A stretch of 64,000 bases of DNA. It comes from Streptomyces sp. NBC_00287 (GTDB lineage: Bacteria > Actinomycetota > Actinomycetes > Streptomycetales > Streptomycetaceae). Where the stretch lies: contig NZ_CP108053.1 in the NCBI RefSeq assembly GCF_036173105.1, positions 3,658,001 through 3,722,000 on the forward strand. Direction: 5' to 3'. The notes beneath the pieces were generated by a model. That model was given only the letters and a program-made list of their open reading frames with translations, had not been told where the DNA came from and did no database searches. A program made the position numbers and the translations under genes. Below, one piece after another: positions 44,020 through 52,538 of the stretch. The stretch's first letter is position 1. Each line of letters begins with the position of its first letter.

Positions 44020-45144
44020 TCACCAGCCCAGTTCGTTCGCGGTGGTCTCGGCTATCGCGGGCGAGCAGGTCATACCGCGCCCGCCGGGCCCGGTGACCAG
44101 CCACACCCCGTCGCGCACCCGCTGCCGGTGCACGACCCGGGAAGGGTCGGTGCACTGCGCGTACACCCCGGCCCAGCGGCGCCGGATCTTCGGCAGCGGA
44201 CGGCCGAGCAGTGACTCGACGACCTCGGTGAGGTGGTCGTAGGGGTCTTCGAGGGTGTCGAAGGCGAAGGGGTGCTCGTACTCGTGGGTGTCGCCGATGG
44301 TCAGTCCGCCGTCGGCGCGCTGGACCATGAGCAGTTGCATCTTGTGCCGCGCGGCCGTCTCGGCCTGCGGCTGCCCGGAGTTGAGGTCGTCCAGGGCGCC
44401 GCTGCGGTAGGCCGGGTAGTAGCGGAAGCTGTCGGCATCGGCGACCGAGGTGGTGAGCGGTTCGCCCAGCGGTTCGGTCTGCATCATCTGGAGGCGGACG
44501 CGGCGCACGGGCAGCTCGGGCCCCGCCAGCTCGCGGACGAGCCCGCCGAGCCAGGCGCCGGTGCACAGCACGACCACGTCACCGCTGTGGACGTCACCGT
44601 GGTCGTCGCGGACGGCGCTGGAGCCGATGACCTCACGGACCTCCCGGCCGGGCCGGAAGGTGTAGTTCGGGGACTTCAACAGCTCTTCCCGCAGGGCGAG
44701 TTGAGCCGTGCGCGGCTCCACCGCCGCGTCCCGCTCGCAGTACAGCGCGGCGCTGAACTCACCGCGCAGGGCAGGGTTGAGGGCCCGCGCCTCGGCCGGG
44801 GTGAGCAGCTTGTGACCGCGCGCGGCAGCGTCCTCACGGGCTACGGCGGCCTCGGCGACGGCGAGTTCGAGAGCGCCGCGTACGGGGGTGAGGGAGCCGT
44901 TGGCCCGGAAGCCCAGCTTCGGCACCCGGGCGCCGATCTCCTCCCACAGCTCCCGCGCCCGCAGGGCGGTCTCCAGCTCCTCGCCCGCCGCGCGACCACT
45001 GACCCAGATCTGGCCGAAATTGCGCAGCGAGGCGCCGCGAGCCTCCGTCTCGCGCTCGATCTGTACGACCTCGTGGCCGCGTTCCACTGCTTGCCAGGCG
45101 TGCATGGTGCCCACCACGCCGGCTCCGACGACTATCACTCTCAC
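44020..45144 (-). CDS. FAD-dependent oxidoreductase of phosphonate clusters (TIGR03364-like)
   Basis: A 374-aa DAO-type amine oxidoreductase. The N-terminal FAD loop is VIVVGAGVVGTMHAWQAVERG with the acid in QIERE, then SLRNFGQIWVSG, VVLCTGAWLGG and a C-terminal VTGPGGRGMTCSPA. It heads the operon. No PhnW transaminase is present, so this enzyme may oxidise aminoethylphosphonate or an N-alkyl form to phosphonoacetaldehyde for the HAD enzyme; that is inference. It starts at ATG 45144. Confidence 0.82.
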   Translation of the reverse strand: MRVIVVGAGVVGTMHAWQAVERGHEVVQIERETEARGASLRNFGQIWVSGRAAGEELETALRARELWEEIGARVPKLGFRANGSLTPVRGALELAVAEAAVAREDAAARGHKLLTPAEARALNPALRGEFSAALYCERDAAVEPRTAQLALREELLKSPNYTFRPGREVREVIGSSAVRDDHGDVHSGDVVVLCTGAWLGGLVRELAGPELPVRRVRLQMMQTEPLGEPLTTSVADADSFRYYPAYRSGALDDLNSGQPQAETAARHKMQLLMVQRADGGLTIGDTHEYEHPFAFDTLEDPYDHLTEVVESLLGRPLPKIRRRWAGVYAQCTDPSRVVHRQRVRDGVWLVTGPGGRGMTCSPAIAETTANELGW

Positions 45145-45219
45145 GACGGCAACGCTCCTCGGACTCGGGGAACCGGAAAGGTCCGGCTACCAACGGGAGC
45201 GTGAACGAGCCATCACGTT

Positions 45220-45232
45220 TGGGCTAGACCCG
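45220..45232. promoter_or_regulatory. GntR/HutC-type operator before the phosphonate operon
   Basis: TGGGCTAGACCCG contains a GG-x-CTAGACC core close to the TGGTCTAGACCA operators of HutC-subfamily regulators. It lies 76 bases upstream of the FAD oxidoreductase start, between it and the GntR regulator gene. Confidence 0.5.
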
Positions 45233-45275
45233 TTATCTTTTCGTGATACTCAGAGAGAGGTCAGAGCGTCGGTTT

Positions 45276-46031
45276 TCAGCCGCGCAGATGGGCACTGAAG
45301 GAGAAGCGGTCGCCGCGGTAGAGGGTCCGTACGCGCTCCAGCGGCTGTCCGGACGTATCCCGCGAAACGCGGTGGATGAGCAGCATCGGCAGGGCCGGCG
45401 GGGTGCCGATGAGGAGGGCCTCGCGCGGGGTGGCGAGCACGGTCTCGATGCGCTCGTCGGCGTCACCGAAGGCGATGTCCTGGGAGTGCAGGTAGGCGTA
45501 GAAGGAGGAGTCGGGATCGAAGTCGGTGTCCAGGCGGGGCACGCGGCTCACGGCGACATACGTGCTCTCCAGGCCGACCCGCTCCTCGTCGGCGAGCAGG
45601 ACGCGCTCCAGGTGCCAGACCGCTTCACCGCGGGTCAGGCCGGTCTCGGCGGCGAGGGCGTCCGGGCAGGGGAAGCGGTCGAGGGTGACGAGGGTACGGC
45701 CGGGGGTGCGCCCCTGCCGCCGTACGCCCTCGGTGTAGCTGGCGAGGGACAGCGGCTGTTCCAGCTTGGGCCCGGCGACGACGGTCCCGCGGCCCTGCCG
45801 GCGCAGCTTGCCCTCCAGCACCAGCTCGCGCAGCGCCTGCCGTACGGTCTCGCGGGCGACGTCGTACTCCTCGGCGAGATCGCGTTCGGTGGGGATGGCG
45901 CTGCCCTCGGGGAGTTCCGCCACGAGGCGGTCGATGCGCGCCTTCACCGCGTAGTACTTCGGGATGCGTCCGTGCTCTGGGATGCCGGAGCGGACGGGGG
46001 CGCCGGGGGCCTGGTCGTTCGGGTAGTCCAC
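45276..46031 (-). CDS. GntR-family (HutC-type) regulator of the phosphonate operon
   Basis: A 251-aa regulator: winged helix at about 25-90 (GSAIPTERDLAEEYDVARET, ALRELVLEGKLRRQGRGTVV) and a UTRA ligand domain (about 105-245) with FPCPDALAAETGL and SFYAYLHSQDIAFG. HutC-type regulators next to aminoethylphosphonate genes respond to the substrate. GTG 46031 is family-like although its ribosome site is weak. The gene lies 130 bases upstream of the operon on the same strand. Confidence 0.87.
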   Translation of the reverse strand: MDYPNDQAPGAPVRSGIPEHGRIPKYYAVKARIDRLVAELPEGSAIPTERDLAEEYDVARETVRQALRELVLEGKLRRQGRGTVVAGPKLEQPLSLASYTEGVRRQGRTPGRTLVTLDRFPCPDALAAETGLTRGEAVWHLERVLLADEERVGLESTYVAVSRVPRLDTDFDPDSSFYAYLHSQDIAFGDADERIETVLATPREALLIGTPPALPMLLIHRVSRDTSGQPLERVRTLYRGDRFSFSAHLRG

Positions 46032-46062
46032 GCAGGGATCGTCGCAGACGTGCCTGGTGGGC

Positions 46063-46782
46063 TCAGCGGCGCCTCCGCAGGAGCAGCAGCGCGCCGCCCC
46101 CGGTGAGCAGCGCGGCAAGGGTGGCGGCGATGGCCGCGGCGGAGGTGCCGGTACGGGCCAGCTCCTCCGCGAAGGGGAGGCGGGGGGCGGTGGATCTGCC
46201 GGGGTCGGGGTCCGCGGTGCCGGTAGTGGCCTCCGGCTCGGAGTCGATGCCGAACCGGTAGTCGTTGGACTGCCCCACCCAGTCCCCGTCGTCGTCGTGG
46301 CGCTGTACGACGGCGGCGTTGGCGGTGACGCGATTGGGCGCGGCATCGGAGGTGACGGCGAGCCGCACCTTCACGGTGACGGTCTTCTGGGGGCCGACGG
46401 TGAACCCGGGGAACCCGTCGAAGGCCCCGACGAGCTCGTCCTGGTCGGTGGTCTCGAACCGGACGGGTCGGGTCTGGGCGCCCGTGTAGAACTCCAGCCG
46501 GGGCTGGGAGGACCTCAGCACCCGCCGATCGTCGACGAGGACGACGACGGGGTGAACGTTCTCGCAGGTCGCGCCGGTGTTGTTGGTGAGCTCCAGATAC
46601 CAGGTCCCATATCCGCCACCGGCCTCGTAGGAGCTGGGACCGCCATGGATCCGGGTGCTGAGCGGAAAGGAACGTCCGTCGGAGGCAACACAGCCGCTCT
46701 CCGGTCCGACGGCATGCGCGACCCCCGGCACGGAGACCAGGGCGAGGGGGAGGAACAGGGACGCGGACAGGAACAGTCGCAT
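46063..46782 (-). CDS. LAxTG-anchored cell-surface protein
   Basis: A 239-aa exported protein. A signal peptide (MRLFLSASLFLPLALVSV ... AHA) is followed by a beta-rich domain of about 150 residues (WYLELTNNTGATCENVHPVV) and a Pro/Thr-rich linker. Near the C-terminus ELARTG, a hydrophobic helix and LLLLRRRR form a sortase E signal (LAxTG). A class E sortase gene lies at 52539. The cargo function is unknown. Start ATG 46782; GTG 46788 is an alternative. Confidence 0.8.
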   Translation of the reverse strand: MRLFLSASLFLPLALVSVPGVAHAVGPESGCVASDGRSFPLSTRIHGGPSSYEAGGGYGTWYLELTNNTGATCENVHPVVVLVDDRRVLRSSQPRLEFYTGAQTRPVRFETTDQDELVGAFDGFPGFTVGPQKTVTVKVRLAVTSDAAPNRVTANAAVVQRHDDDGDWVGQSNDYRFGIDSEPEATTGTADPDPGRSTAPRLPFAEELARTGTSAAAIAATLAALLTGGGALLLLRRRR

Positions 46783-46869
46783 GAACACATGACCATGCCG
46801 GACGAATCGGCCGACGGAGGTGCGCCACTCCAAGGGCGGCGGCGTTTCCACCCGATCGGCCCCGCCTGT

Positions 46870-47628
46870 CTACCGGCGTGCGGTGAGCACGGGCTGGTAG
46901 TACCCGGTGGACTCCCAGGTGACCTCGGTGAAGCCCGCCTCGGTCACCAGCCGGGTCAGCTGTGCGCGGGTCAGCGCCCAGTAGGTGGCCCGTCGGCGCC
47001 GGACCGTCCAGGTGTCGGCGGCGGGGAGGAGCTGGAAGTGCTCCAGGTCGTAGCGCTCGCCGTCCTCGTGCCAGTGCCAGAGCTGGAAGCTGATCACCTT
47101 GCCCTGCGGGGTCTCGGTGACCTGGGGAGGCGTGGCCGTCGGCCGCGCGCGGCGGGCCTCGTCGTAGTCCCGGACGGTGAGCGTCAGCAGTCCGCCGTCG
47201 CGCAGGACGCGGCGCATGCCGTGGAGGGCGGCCGTGACGTCCGGCGCGGTCAGCAGGTGCGGGAGGGAGTTGTCGGCGCAGAGTACGGCGTCGAAGACAC
47301 CGGGCGCGAACGGCAGTCGGCGCATGTCCGCGGCGGCGACCGGGAGCCGGAGACTCCGGGCGGCGGCCTCGGCCGCGGCACGTGCGGCGGCGCGGGGGCT
47401 GAGGTCGCTGCCGACGACGCGGTGCCCTTGCCGGGCCAGCCCGATCGCCTGGGTGCCGATCCCGCAGGAACAGTCCAGGACGGTGTGCGGCCCGGATCCG
47501 AGACGGTGCGTCAGCAGCTCGTCCAGTACGGCACCTTGGCGTGCCACGCTCGCGTCCCAGTCCGGGAAGATCAGGTGGTAGTCGGCGGCCAGGTCGTCGT
47601 AGAAGGCCCTCACCGGGGGTACGGACAT
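46870..47628 (-). CDS. Class I SAM-dependent methyltransferase
   Basis: A 252-aa methyltransferase. SAM-binding motif VLDCSCGIGTQAIGLA, acidic VVGSDLSPRA, then AADMRRLPF and FDAVLCADNSLPHLL. The C-terminal half (SFQLWHWHEDGERYDLEHFQ) would set the substrate, which cannot be told. It is separated by 40 bases from the ROK gene stop and shares its strand. Confidence 0.88.
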   Translation of the reverse strand: MSVPPVRAFYDDLAADYHLIFPDWDASVARQGAVLDELLTHRLGSGPHTVLDCSCGIGTQAIGLARQGHRVVGSDLSPRAAARAAAEAAARSLRLPVAAADMRRLPFAPGVFDAVLCADNSLPHLLTAPDVTAALHGMRRVLRDGGLLTLTVRDYDEARRARPTATPPQVTETPQGKVISFQLWHWHEDGERYDLEHFQLLPAADTWTVRRRRATYWALTRAQLTRLVTEAGFTEVTWESTGYYQPVLTARR

Positions 47629-47669
47629 GGGGTCACCCTAGGACCGGTCGGGCAGACCCGAGGGGCTCT

Positions 47670-48779
47670 TCACCCCTCCCCCCGCCCGAACAACGGCGCC
47701 AGCAGCAACTGCGCCGCCCCCTCCGCGACCTCCCGCCCGCCGCCCGGAGCGACGCGCACCGGGACGGGCTCCTCGCCGACTCTCCAGCCGCGTTCCTCAA
47801 GGACGGCCGCAGTCCCTCGTACGAAACCCTCCGGACGGGCCGCTACCGTGCGGCCGCCCAGCAGCACCACGTCGATGTCGAGCAGCGCGACCAGGTTCGC
47901 GGCGCCCGTGCCGAGCACCCGGGCCGCCTCCTCGAAGTCCCCGCGCCCGACCGCGGCCAGGCACAGCGCCTCCACGCAGCCCCGGTTGCCGCACTCGCAG
48001 ACCGGGCCGTCGAGCTGGACGACCTGATGGCCGAACTCCCCCGCGCCGGTGCGAGCACCCCGGTGCACGACTCCCCCGAGCACCAGACCGCCGCCCAGCC
48101 CCGCCCCGAAGTGCAGATAGGCGAAGGACTCACCCGCTCCACCGACCGCGAGGCCGAGGGCGGCGGCGTTGGTGTCCTTGTCGACCACCACGGGCACCCC
48201 CAGCCCCCGCTCCAACGCCTCCCGCAGCGGGAAGCCGTCCCACTCGGGGAACCCGGTGACCCGGTGCAGGACCCCCTTCGCATGATCCAGCGGCCCCGGC
48301 AGCCCGACCCCGACACCCAGCAGGGTCCCGCGCTCCTCCACCAGCGCCGACACCTCCCGCACCACGCCCTCGACGACCGCCGTCTTCCCGGCCCCCAGAT
48401 CCAGCGAGGCGCCCCGCTCCGCCACCACCGCCCCCGTCAGATCCACCAGCACCGCCCGCAGCGCGTCCCGGTCCAGATGGACGCCCACCGCATGCCCGGC
48501 CTCGGGCACCAGTCGCAGTACGGTCCGCGGCTTGCCGCCCGTGGACGCCCGCCGTCCCGCCTCCGCGGCAAGCCCCTCCGCCCGCAGCCGCGCGGTGATC
48601 TTGCTGACGGCCTGCGGGGTCAGCCCTATCCGCTCGGCCACCTCCAGGCGGCTGATCCCCTCGGGCCCGGCGGTCCGCAGCAGGTCCAGCACGAGCGCGG
48701 TGTTGTGGCTGCGCAGCACCGGCAGATTCACGCCCGCGGCCGCCCCACTGATTCCCTTTGCACTGCTCACACCCCCCAT
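47670..48779 (-). CDS. ROK-family transcriptional repressor
   Basis: A 369-aa XylR/NagC-type regulator. The winged helix (about 22-80) reads LRTAGPEGISRLEVAERIGL then SKITARLRAEGL. The ROK domain has VGVGLPGPLD, DKDTNAAALGLA and the zinc-type site GHQVVQLDGPVCECGNRGCVEAL. It probably senses a sugar. ATG 48779 follows GGTGGGGAG; GTG 48770 is possible. A 25-bp inverted repeat lies between it and the divergent oxidoreductase. Confidence 0.88.
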   Translation of the reverse strand: MGGVSSAKGISGAAAGVNLPVLRSHNTALVLDLLRTAGPEGISRLEVAERIGLTPQAVSKITARLRAEGLAAEAGRRASTGGKPRTVLRLVPEAGHAVGVHLDRDALRAVLVDLTGAVVAERGASLDLGAGKTAVVEGVVREVSALVEERGTLLGVGVGLPGPLDHAKGVLHRVTGFPEWDGFPLREALERGLGVPVVVDKDTNAAALGLAVGGAGESFAYLHFGAGLGGGLVLGGVVHRGARTGAGEFGHQVVQLDGPVCECGNRGCVEALCLAAVGRGDFEEAARVLGTGAANLVALLDIDVVLLGGRTVAARPEGFVRGTAAVLEERGWRVGEEPVPVRVAPGGGREVAEGAAQLLLAPLFGRGEG

Positions 48780-48795
48780 TCTCCCCACCGCTTGC

Positions 48796-48820
48796 ACTTT
48801 GGCAACAGCGTTGCGAAAGT
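48796..48820. promoter_or_regulatory. 25-bp inverted repeat, likely ROK operator
   Basis: ACTTTGGCAAC-AGC-GTTGCGAAAGT: the two 11-base arms are complementary at 10 of 11 positions. It lies in the 48-base gap between the divergent ROK and oxidoreductase genes, so one site could control both. Confidence 0.75.
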
Positions 48821-48827
48821 AGGAGTC

Positions 48828-49895
48828 ATGACTGGCACACCCCTCCGCACCGGCCTGATCGGCTACGGCCTCGCCGGCTCCGTCTTCCACGCCCCGCTGA
48901 TCGCCGCCACCGAGGGCCTCTCCCTCGACACGGTCGTCACCGCCAACCCGGAGCGGCAGGAGCAGGCCCGCGCCGGTTATCCGGACGTCCGTATCGCCGC
49001 GACCCCCGACGAGCTGTTCGCCCGCGCCGACGAGCTCGACCTGATCGTCATCGCCTCCCCGAACAAGACGCATGTCCCGCTCGCCACCGCCGCGCTCAAG
49101 GCCGGTCTCCCGGTCGTCGTGGACAAGCCCGTCGCGGGCACGGCCGCCGAGGCCCGGGAGCTCGCGGCGCTGGCCGAGGAGCGCGGACTGCTCCTGTCCG
49201 TCTTCCAGAACCGCCGCTGGGACAACGACTTCCTCACCCTGCGCAAGCTGATCACCGAAGGCGAGCTGGGCGACGTCTACCGCTTCGAGTCCCGCTTCGA
49301 GCGCTGGCGCCCCCAACTCAAGGGCGGCTGGCGCGAGTCCGGCGACCCGGCAGAGATCGGAGGTCTCCTCTACGACCTCGGCAGCCATGTCGTGGACCAG
49401 GCCCTGGTCCTCTTCGGCCCCGCCGCCTCCGTCTACGCCGAGTCGGACATCCGCCGCGAGGGCGCCGAGACGGACGACGACACGTTCATCGCCATCACGC
49501 ACACGAACGGCGTCCGCTCCCACCTCTACGTCTCCGCCACCACCGCCCAGCTCGGCCCCCGCTTCCGGGTGCTCGGCTCCAAGGCGGGCTACGTCAAGCA
49601 CGGCCTCGACCCCCAGGAGGCGGCCCTGCGCGACGGCGAGCTGCCCGGCGCCGACTGGGGCACCGAGCCCGAGTCGCTGTGGGGCCGCGTCGGTTCCGGC
49701 GAGTCCCCGCTGACCGGCGGGGGCCGCCCCGAACCGACCCTTCCGGGCGACTACCCCGCGTACTATGCGGCCGTGGCCAGGGCCCTTACCGGCGGCGGCA
49801 CCAACCCGGTGACCGCTCTGGAGGCGGCCGCCGCCCTCGACGTACTGGAGGCGGCCCGCCGTTCGGCCCGTGACGGAGTGGCGGTGGCGCTGTGA
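48828..49895 (+). CDS. Gfo/Idh/MocA-family oxidoreductase
   Basis: A 355-aa NAD(P)-dependent sugar or inositol dehydrogenase-like protein. The Rossmann start is TGLIGYGLAGSVFHAPLI; VVDKPVAG holds the conserved lysine-proline and GGLLYDLGSHVVDQAL the catalytic histidine-aspartate region. ATG 48828 follows AGGAG. The stop overlaps the next gene as GTGA. Its substrate may be the inducer of the ROK regulator. Confidence 0.9.
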   Translation: MTGTPLRTGLIGYGLAGSVFHAPLIAATEGLSLDTVVTANPERQEQARAGYPDVRIAATPDELFARADELDLIVIASPNKTHVPLATAALKAGLPVVVDKPVAGTAAEARELAALAEERGLLLSVFQNRRWDNDFLTLRKLITEGELGDVYRFESRFERWRPQLKGGWRESGDPAEIGGLLYDLGSHVVDQALVLFGPAASVYAESDIRREGAETDDDTFIAITHTNGVRSHLYVSATTAQLGPRFRVLGSKAGYVKHGLDPQEAALRDGELPGADWGTEPESLWGRVGSGESPLTGGGRPEPTLPGDYPAYYAAVARALTGGGTNPVTALEAAAALDVLEAARRSARDGVAVAL

Positions 49896-50401
49896 CGCAC
49901 AACAACGGGATCACCCCGAAGTTCACCCCGGAGATCACCCCGACCATCGAGGAACTCCAGGCCCAGGAACGCCGCCTGGTCTTCAAGGAGTTCACCCTCG
50001 ACGACGCCTGGCGTCTGGGCTCGCTCCTGGTGGAACTGGCCCGCGAACGCCAGGCTCCGGTCGCCATCGACATCCACCGCGCGGGCCAGCAGCTCTTCCA
50101 CGCCGCGCTCCCCGGCTCGACGCCGGACAACGACGCGTGGATCGCCCGCAAGCGCCGGGTCGTCGAGCGCTACCACTCGTCCTCCTACCTGGTGGGCGCC
50201 CGCTCCCGGGCCAAGGGCACGACCTTCGAGGACTCCTCCCGCCTGGACCCGGATGTGTACGCGGCCCATGGCGGCTCCTTCCCCCTCACGGTGGAGGGGG
50301 TCGGCGTCATCGGCGCGGTGACGGTGTCCGGGCTGCCCCAACTGGAGGACCACCGCTTCGTGGTGGAGGCGCTGGAGGAGTTCCTGGGGAAGGCCGAGTA
50401 A
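49892..50401 (+). CDS. Heme-degrading/HbpS-like domain protein (UPF0303)
   Basis: A 169-aa protein with the HbpS-like fold markers APVAIDIHRAGQQLFHAALPG, WIARKRRVVERYHSSS and GVIGAVTVSGLPQLEDHRFV. UPF0303/HbpS-like proteins are small; some bind heme, others occur with sugar oxidoreductases, as here. GTG 49892 is translationally coupled to the oxidoreductase. Confidence 0.82.
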   Translation: MTHNNGITPKFTPEITPTIEELQAQERRLVFKEFTLDDAWRLGSLLVELARERQAPVAIDIHRAGQQLFHAALPGSTPDNDAWIARKRRVVERYHSSSYLVGARSRAKGTTFEDSSRLDPDVYAAHGGSFPLTVEGVGVIGAVTVSGLPQLEDHRFVVEALEEFLGKAE

Positions 50402-50422
50402 GGCGTACGTACGTCGAGGGGC

Positions 50423-51274
50423 CTAGGCGTCCTTGAGCTCCTGCCGCTGACGCCCGAGCCCCTCGATCTCCAACTCCACGACATCCCCGGCCCGCAGGAA
50501 CGGCTTCGGCTCGGGCTGCCCCAGAGCCACCCCCGCCGGCGTACCCGTGTTGATGACATCCCCGGGGTAGAGCGTCATGAACTGACTGACGTACCGCACC
50601 ACTTCCCCCACGGGGAAGATCTGCTCGGCGGTCGTCCCGTCCTGCTTCGACTCCCCGTTGACCCACAGCTTCAGCGACAGGTTCTGCGGATCCGGAACCT
50701 CATCCGCGGTCACCAGCCACGGCCCCAGCGGATTGAACGTCTCGCAGTTCTTCCCCTTGTCCCAGGTCCCGCCCCGCTCGATCTGGAACTCCCGCTCGGA
50801 CACATCATGCGCGACCGCGTACCCGGCGACATGCCCGAGCGCCGCCTCCGCAGACTCGACATACCGAGCCGTACGCCCGATGACGACGGCGAGCTCGACC
50901 TCCCAGTCGGTTTTCACCGACCCGCGAGGGACGAGCACCGTGTCGTTCGGGCCCACGACCGTGTCCGCGGCCTTGAAGAAGATGACCGGCTCGGCGGGCG
51001 GCTCGGCCCCCGTCTCGCGGGCGTGGTCGTGATAGTTCAGCCCGATGCACACGATCTTCCCGATCCGCCCGAGCGGCGGCCCGATCCGCAGCCCCGCGGC
51101 ATCCAGCACCGGCAGCTCACCGGCCACGGCACGGATGCGCGCGAGCGCGTCCTCGTCGGCGAGCAGCGCTCCGTCGATGTCCGGCACGACCCCCGACAGG
51201 TCCCGAAGAACCCCCTCGGCATCGAGCAGCGCGGGCGTCTCCGCTCCCGCCGTACCGACTCGCAGCAGCTTCAT
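50423..51274 (-). CDS. Fumarylacetoacetate hydrolase family protein
   Basis: A 283-aa FAH-family enzyme. The metal-site residues appear in IVCIGLNYHDHARE, PVIFFKAADTVVGPND, KTDWEVELAVVIG and GYAVAHDVSERE, with MTLYPGDVINTGTPAGV near the end. Relatives hydrolyse acylpyruvates or decarboxylate/hydrate keto acids in catabolism of aromatic or sugar acids. ATG 51274 follows GGGAG. It is convergent with the HbpS-like gene. Confidence 0.9.
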   Translation of the reverse strand: MKLLRVGTAGAETPALLDAEGVLRDLSGVVPDIDGALLADEDALARIRAVAGELPVLDAAGLRIGPPLGRIGKIVCIGLNYHDHARETGAEPPAEPVIFFKAADTVVGPNDTVLVPRGSVKTDWEVELAVVIGRTARYVESAEAALGHVAGYAVAHDVSEREFQIERGGTWDKGKNCETFNPLGPWLVTADEVPDPQNLSLKLWVNGESKQDGTTAEQIFPVGEVVRYVSQFMTLYPGDVINTGTPAGVALGQPEPKPFLRAGDVVELEIEGLGRQRQELKDA

Positions 51275-51393
51275 GATCACAATCTCCCTCGATCGCGGGG
51301 CGCCCGCCGACGTGTGCAGCCATCGGAGGACTGGTCGATCCTCCAAGGTCCACGACCGGTCCGCAATACCCGGTTCACGTACTGGACCGTAGG

Positions 51394-52083
51394 TCAGCGG
51401 TACAGCACGGCCCTCTCGACCGCGCTCCAGAGCGAGCTGGTGACGACGTACAGCGCGGCGGCGAGCGGTACGACGGCCACGGTGACCAGCGTGAAGAAGG
51501 AGATGAACGGCATGACCTTGGTGATCGCACCGGCGCCGGGGGTGTCGAGAGCCGGCGCACTGTCGGCCAGGGTCACCTTCGACTGCCGGTAATTGAAGAA
51601 GGCGACCCCGGTGACGATCGCGAACAGCCCCAGGTACACGAGCCCGGCCACACCTCCCGTGGTCAGCGCGTCGGTGAAGCGGTCGCCGAGGGGTGCGGTG
51701 AACAGCTGGTGGGTGAGCAGTTCGTTGGGCCGGTCGCCGATCTCCGTGCTGGAGAAGAGGTGGTAGAGCAGGACGAACGCGGGCGCCTGGAGCAGGCTCG
51801 GCAGACAGCCGGCCAGCGGCGACACCTTGTGCTCGGTGTGCAGCTCGAGCACGGCCCGCTGGAGCTTCTCGGGGTTCTTCCCGTGCTTGCGGCGCAGTTC
51901 GGCGATCTTCGGCTGGAGCGCGGTGCGGGCCTTCTGACCGCGGGCGGAGGCCCGGGACAGCGGATGCACGAGCAGCCGTACGAGCATGGTGAACAGGACG
52001 ATCGCGGCGGCGGCCGCGGAGCCGTGGAAGAGCGGCTGGAGCAGCTCGGCGAGCTGCTCGACAAGGCGGGCGAAAACGGACAT
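51394..52083 (-). CDS. YidC/Oxa1-family membrane insertase paralogue
   Basis: A 229-aa integral membrane protein with about five helices: IVLFTMLVRLLVHPLSRAS, LPSLLQAPAFVLLYHLF, VAGLVYLGLFAIVTGVAF and KVMPFISFFTLVTVAVVPLAAALYVV. The positive loop QKARTALQPKIAELRRKHGKNPEKLQ is the Oxa1 signature. It is shorter than the main Streptomyces YidC, so it is an accessory copy. ATG 52083 has GGAGGG upstream. It follows the small membrane gene at 52171 on the same strand. Confidence 0.88.
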   Translation of the reverse strand: MSVFARLVEQLAELLQPLFHGSAAAAAIVLFTMLVRLLVHPLSRASARGQKARTALQPKIAELRRKHGKNPEKLQRAVLELHTEHKVSPLAGCLPSLLQAPAFVLLYHLFSSTEIGDRPNELLTHQLFTAPLGDRFTDALTTGGVAGLVYLGLFAIVTGVAFFNYRQSKVTLADSAPALDTPGAGAITKVMPFISFFTLVTVAVVPLAAALYVVTSSLWSAVERAVLYR

Positions 52084-52170
52084 GGGTGAGCCCTCCGGGG
52101 GTCTCGTCGTGCCGGGATACAGAGAGGCGGCATGACGACCCGCGCGGGGTGTTTTTACAGGTGTGTGCCC

Positions 52171-52485
52171 CTACGCGAAGGTCGTCGAGACGACGAGTCC
52201 GGGGGCTCGGGGACGGGTGCGCCCCTTGGCGTCGGGGTCGCGTTGCGGCAGGAAGGCCGTACGACGATCTCGGTCGCGGATGGCCGTACGGACCCGGGTG
52301 GGCGGCACGGCGGGCGCGCAGCGCGCGGCGATGACCGAGCAGACGGCGAGCGCGGAACCGGCCGCGGCGGTCGCGGCGAGGGCGACGGTCGCGAAGAGGC
52401 TGCCGGAGTCGAGCAGGACGACGTCGAGGAAGAGGGCGAGGAGGAGGACGAGGGCAGGACGCAGACCGGTCCAGCTCTTGATCAT
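52171..52485 (-). CDS. Small membrane protein (DUF6412-like) paired with YidC
   Basis: A 104-aa protein with two hydrophobic helices (about 11-32 and 33-53) and a basic C-terminal tail (RTAIRDRDRRTAFLPQRDP). It sits immediately upstream of the small YidC gene, a pairing I recall in other Streptomyces. ATG 52485 follows GGAAGGGGGGAAG. Its function is unknown; it may be a client or partner of the insertase. Confidence 0.75.
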   Translation of the reverse strand: MIKSWTGLRPALVLLLALFLDVVLLDSGSLFATVALAATAAAGSALAVCSVIAARCAPAVPPTRVRTAIRDRDRRTAFLPQRDPDAKGRTRPRAPGLVVSTTFA

Positions 52486-52538
52486 CGACTTCCCCCCTTC
52501 CCGTTGCCATTTGTCATACGGCTGTCATTTGTTATACC

